Shown here piece after piece: positions 62,158 through 64,000 of a DNA stretch of 64,000 nucleotides. The notes under the pieces were generated by a model. That model was given only the letters and a program-made list of their open reading frames with translations, was not told the origin of the DNA and did no database searches. The DNA is taken from assembly GCA_012837385.1 (NCBI GenBank), contig DURH01000031.1, positions 1 through 64,000 of the forward strand, in the 5' to 3' direction. Every line of letters starts with the position of its first letter. Positions within the stretch are counted from its first letter, which is position 1. Origin of the DNA: Bacillota bacterium. GTDB taxonomy: Bacteria; Bacillota; Limnochordia; Darwinibacteriales; Darwinibacteriaceae. A program made the position numbers and the translations under genes.

Positions 62158-63276
62158 ATGATCATCTACTGTGGCTTACGCCACTTTTATATTCGCAATT
62201 TTAAGCCGCAGGACGAAGGGCAAACCGACGCTTACTATATTCTAACACACAAAAAGAAGGTCTGGGACTTCTCCCCCGAGCTGAAAGAACACGGCTTCAC
62301 CGGCCAAAGTGGAAGAGCTGTTTTACACCTGGATAAACCGGTTTTGACCATAAGCATTGACTTAGCTGACTTTACTCCCCCTGCCCAGGCCTGGCATGAT
62401 TTTTCCCGCCAGTATACCAATGAGCTGGAAGTAGAATACCCCCATGCCTGGTACCTGCGTTTCAAACAGCCAGCCATTTTCCAGCAGTATATCCTCGATT
62501 TCGCTGAAAAACTCCGCCAAGGGCAGGACGAAGGCATTTGGGGCGCAGGCCAGAGCAAACTGGTGGCTAAATTAGCCGCCCACAATCTCACCGGTTACAA
62601 TCGGATCGTCCCCCCAGAGCAGACCCCAAGCTTTCTAAGGCAGATTCCCCTGCACCGCCTGCCCCTGGATGAGCTAAGCACCCTAGAAAAGCTGGGCATC
62701 AAAACCATTGGGCAGCTGGGTGAAGTGCCCTTAGTAGAGCTGGGCAATCAATTTGGCCCCCAAGCTGCTGCCCTGCAGAAACTGGGGCGGGGTGAAGACC
62801 TAGTCCCTTTTCAGGCGGAGCAAACCCAAGAATGCAGATGGTCCTTAGACTGCACCACTCTCGAGGAATTTATGAGACCCCTGCACCCCCAGGAGCTCAA
62901 GCCCTATCTCCAGCGGGGTATGGAAAAGCTCGCCGCTGCCCTGCAAAAGCAGCAGAAAACAGCAGGCGAACTGCAGCTTGAAGCCTGTTCAGCCCAGGGC
63001 CTGCTCTTCAAGAAAAACCGCCTCTTTAAAGAGGCTGCAGATGATGCTGAGAGTTTCCTGCGGGCGCTGGAAAGCCTGCTGCCAGAAGAACCCCTAGCCC
63101 ACATCGAAGTGGTATTGAGTAGATTAGAGTTCTCCACCGCTGCCCAGCTGAGCATGTTTTGGGAACCGCAGGCACCCAAGCTCTTTGACGAAGAGCTCCT
63201 CCAGTATGCCCAAGCCGGGATTGAACTCCCCCGCCGGGAGCGGCTTCTGCTGCTCTGGGAGGAGTGTTTCACATGA
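62158..63276 (+). CDS. ImuB-like Y-family polymerase homologue, catalytic residues lost
   Basis: A 372-residue protein related to ImuB, the catalytically inert Y-family subunit of the bacterial mutasome. The finger/thumb regions are recognisable: GIWGAGQSKLVAKLAAHN (compare SVGIAPNKFLAKIASD) and the HhH LPLDELSTLEKLGIKTIGQLGEVPL. The palm acidic residues are absent: IYCGLRHFYI replaces the first Asp motif and EYPHAWYLRF replaces the SIDE motif. At 372 residues it is short for ImuB (~500). ATG start with GAAGGAGG upstream, directly below two LexA boxes. It overlaps the next gene at ATGA. ImuA is not seen in the window. Confidence 0.72.
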   Translation: MIIYCGLRHFYIRNFKPQDEGQTDAYYILTHKKKVWDFSPELKEHGFTGQSGRAVLHLDKPVLTISIDLADFTPPAQAWHDFSRQYTNELEVEYPHAWYLRFKQPAIFQQYILDFAEKLRQGQDEGIWGAGQSKLVAKLAAHNLTGYNRIVPPEQTPSFLRQIPLHRLPLDELSTLEKLGIKTIGQLGEVPLVELGNQFGPQAAALQKLGRGEDLVPFQAEQTQECRWSLDCTTLEEFMRPLHPQELKPYLQRGMEKLAAALQKQQKTAGELQLEACSAQGLLFKKNRLFKEAADDAESFLRALESLLPEEPLAHIEVVLSRLEFSTAAQLSMFWEPQAPKLFDEELLQYAQAGIELPRRERLLLLWEECFT

Positions 63277-63512
63277 GCAAGCTGATCAATCAACCCATCC
63301 AGCTCCAATTTAAAGGCAGCTTCCCCGCAGCGTTTCACTGCGGGCATGAATTTAAGGTGAAGTATATCCTCAACCACTGGCGGGAAGGCGGCCAGTGGTG
63401 GCTGGATGAGCCCGAACTCTTCGTTTATGAAGTGCTTACAAATAAATGCCGCTGCGAACTGCATTTTCTGCCCAGCCTTGAGCAGTGGATTTTGTATCGC
63501 ATCACAGATTAG
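63273..63512 (+). CDS. Small cassette protein (possibly DUF6504-like)
   Basis: A 79-residue protein coupled to the ImuB-like gene by an ATGA overlap and followed 13 bases later by the DnaE-type gene. It contains FKGSFPAAFHCGHEFKVKYILNHW, then several tryptophans (GGQWWLDEPE) and VYEVLTNKCRCELHFLPSLEQWILYRI. Similar small proteins are known between imuB and dnaE2 in some bacteria (DUF6504); this assignment is by position and rough resemblance only. No membrane segment. Confidence 0.6.
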   Translation: MSKLINQPIQLQFKGSFPAAFHCGHEFKVKYILNHWREGGQWWLDEPELFVYEVLTNKCRCELHFLPSLEQWILYRITD

Positions 63513-63525
63513 TGGAGGGGCCTGC

Positions 63526-64000
63526 ATGTTTGTCCATCTACATGTTCATTCTCCCTATTCCTTTTTAGACGGTGCCTCCCCTGTGGAGGCACTGCTTAAC
63601 CAAGCAGCCCAGTGGCAGATGCCGGCCTTAGCCCTCACGGATCACAGCAATGTGAGCGCGGCAGTGGAATTTCAAAAAATGGCTCTGGAGCTGGGCATCA
63701 AACCCATTCAAGGAGCAGAGATCACCACTGAAGATGGAACCCACCTTACTCTGCTCGCGGAGAACAATGGAGGTTACCAATCCATCTGCCGCTTAATCAC
63801 CGCTGGCTACGCCCATGGTTCCAGGCAGCAATGCCTAGTCCCCTGGCAAGCTCTGCAGGAAAACTCCAGGGGAATCATCGCCCTCAGCGGCTGTCATCAC
63901 TCCGGCACAGCCCAAGCCATTTTGCGCAAAGAGCACTCCCGGGCCAAGGCTGAAGTCCTGCGCTTATTAGAGATCTTTGGTCCCAGCCAGGTCTACCTGG
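63526..64000 (+). CDS. dnaE2: DnaE-type DNA polymerase III alpha subunit, N-terminal part (DnaE2-like by context)
   Basis: Only the first ~158 codons are in the window; it continues beyond 64000 and is missing from the ORF track for that reason. The product begins MFVHLHVHSPYSFLDGASPVE, the PHP-domain opening of C-family polymerases, and goes on through ALALTDHSNVSAAVEF and IQGAEITT. Position after the ImuB-like and small genes and below the LexA-controlled promoter argues for an error-prone DnaE2/ImuC type, but the replicative DnaE cannot be ruled out from this part alone. ATG with GGAGGGG upstream. Confidence 0.8.
   Translation, partial: MFVHLHVHSPYSFLDGASPVEALLNQAAQWQMPALALTDHSNVSAAVEFQKMALELGIKPIQGAEITTEDGTHLTLLAENNGGYQSICRLITAGYAHGSRQQCLVPWQALQENSRGIIALSGCHHSGTAQAILRKEHSRAKAEVLRLLEIFGPSQVYL

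Noticed and set aside
62904-63527. 207-aa minus-strand ORF across the ImuB-like and small genes
   Set aside because: Serine/arginine-rich shadow of two coupled plus-strand genes with good ribosome sites.
1-64000. CRISPR arrays, tRNA/rRNA genes, insertion sequences, prophage, riboswitches
   Set aside because: No regularly spaced repeats, no transposase or integrase motifs, no tRNA-like cloverleaf or conserved rRNA stretch were noticed by eye in the short intergenic gaps; a covariance-model scan was not possible.

Overview
This 64 kb window is a chromosomal segment, roughly 55% G+C by eye, from a bacterium that looks like an endospore-forming member of the Bacillota (Firmicutes). Evidence is the cdaA-cdaR-glmM cluster, a CwlD-type spore-cortex amidase, a YmfF/YmfH-like M16 pair, AddAB, a YpiB-like protein, a TipAS-type MerR regulator, strong AGGAGG ribosome sites and frequent TTG/GTG starts. 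A six-gene MacA/MacB/TolC-like export operon with two TolC-family proteins, plus a LolA-like protein, suggests a possible diderm lineage (for example Limnochordia-like). That placement is inference. No rRNA, tRNA, CRISPR array, insertion sequence or prophage was seen, and no stretch above 300 bases lacks a gene.

Layout. 1-23.2 kb is an almost unbroken run of minus-strand genes: NAD(P)HX repair (partial), acpS, glmM, cdaR, cdaA, a class V aminotransferase, a small unknown, an ADP-dependent sugar kinase, cwlD, an RsmC-like methyltransferase, a LolA/TPR protein, deoC, glpK, 5-formyl-THF cyclo-ligase, two M16 peptidases, addA, addB, a Cof phosphatase and a Ski2-like helicase. 23.3-34.8 kb is mixed: rbsK, selO, a NifU-domain protein, queG, an unknown 446-residue protein, rnhA, an unusual RING-finger/membrane/solute-binding-like protein, lemA with a TPM-domain partner, a flavin reductase, yigZ and tex. 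34.9-38.7 kb is a potABCD polyamine importer with a near-consensus promoter and an inverted repeat at the start site. 38.8-45.7 kb is the tripartite export operon.

45.9-53.7 kb holds an aldo/keto reductase, a 1406-residue 2-hydroxyacyl-CoA dehydratase activase-like protein, a MerR/TipAS regulator with a textbook 19-bp-spacer promoter, a ferritin-like protein and lipoate ligase. 53.8-58.5 kb is a complete pyruvate dehydrogenase operon (E1 alpha, E1 beta, E2, E3); its promoter overlaps a Fur-like box. lplA converges on this operon and could supply lipoate for E2. 58.7-62.1 kb carries a patatin-like lipase, lepB, a YpiB-like protein and a PhnP-like metallo-hydrolase.

The right edge (62.1-64 kb) is an SOS mutagenesis cassette. 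A Y-family polymerase homologue that has lost its catalytic carboxylates (ImuB-like), a 79-residue protein and the PHP end of a DnaE-type polymerase are translationally coupled behind a promoter bracketed by two Gram-positive LexA boxes. This cassette, the RING/SBP fusion, the Fur-like box at the pdh promoter and the ADP-dependent kinase are the most interesting items.
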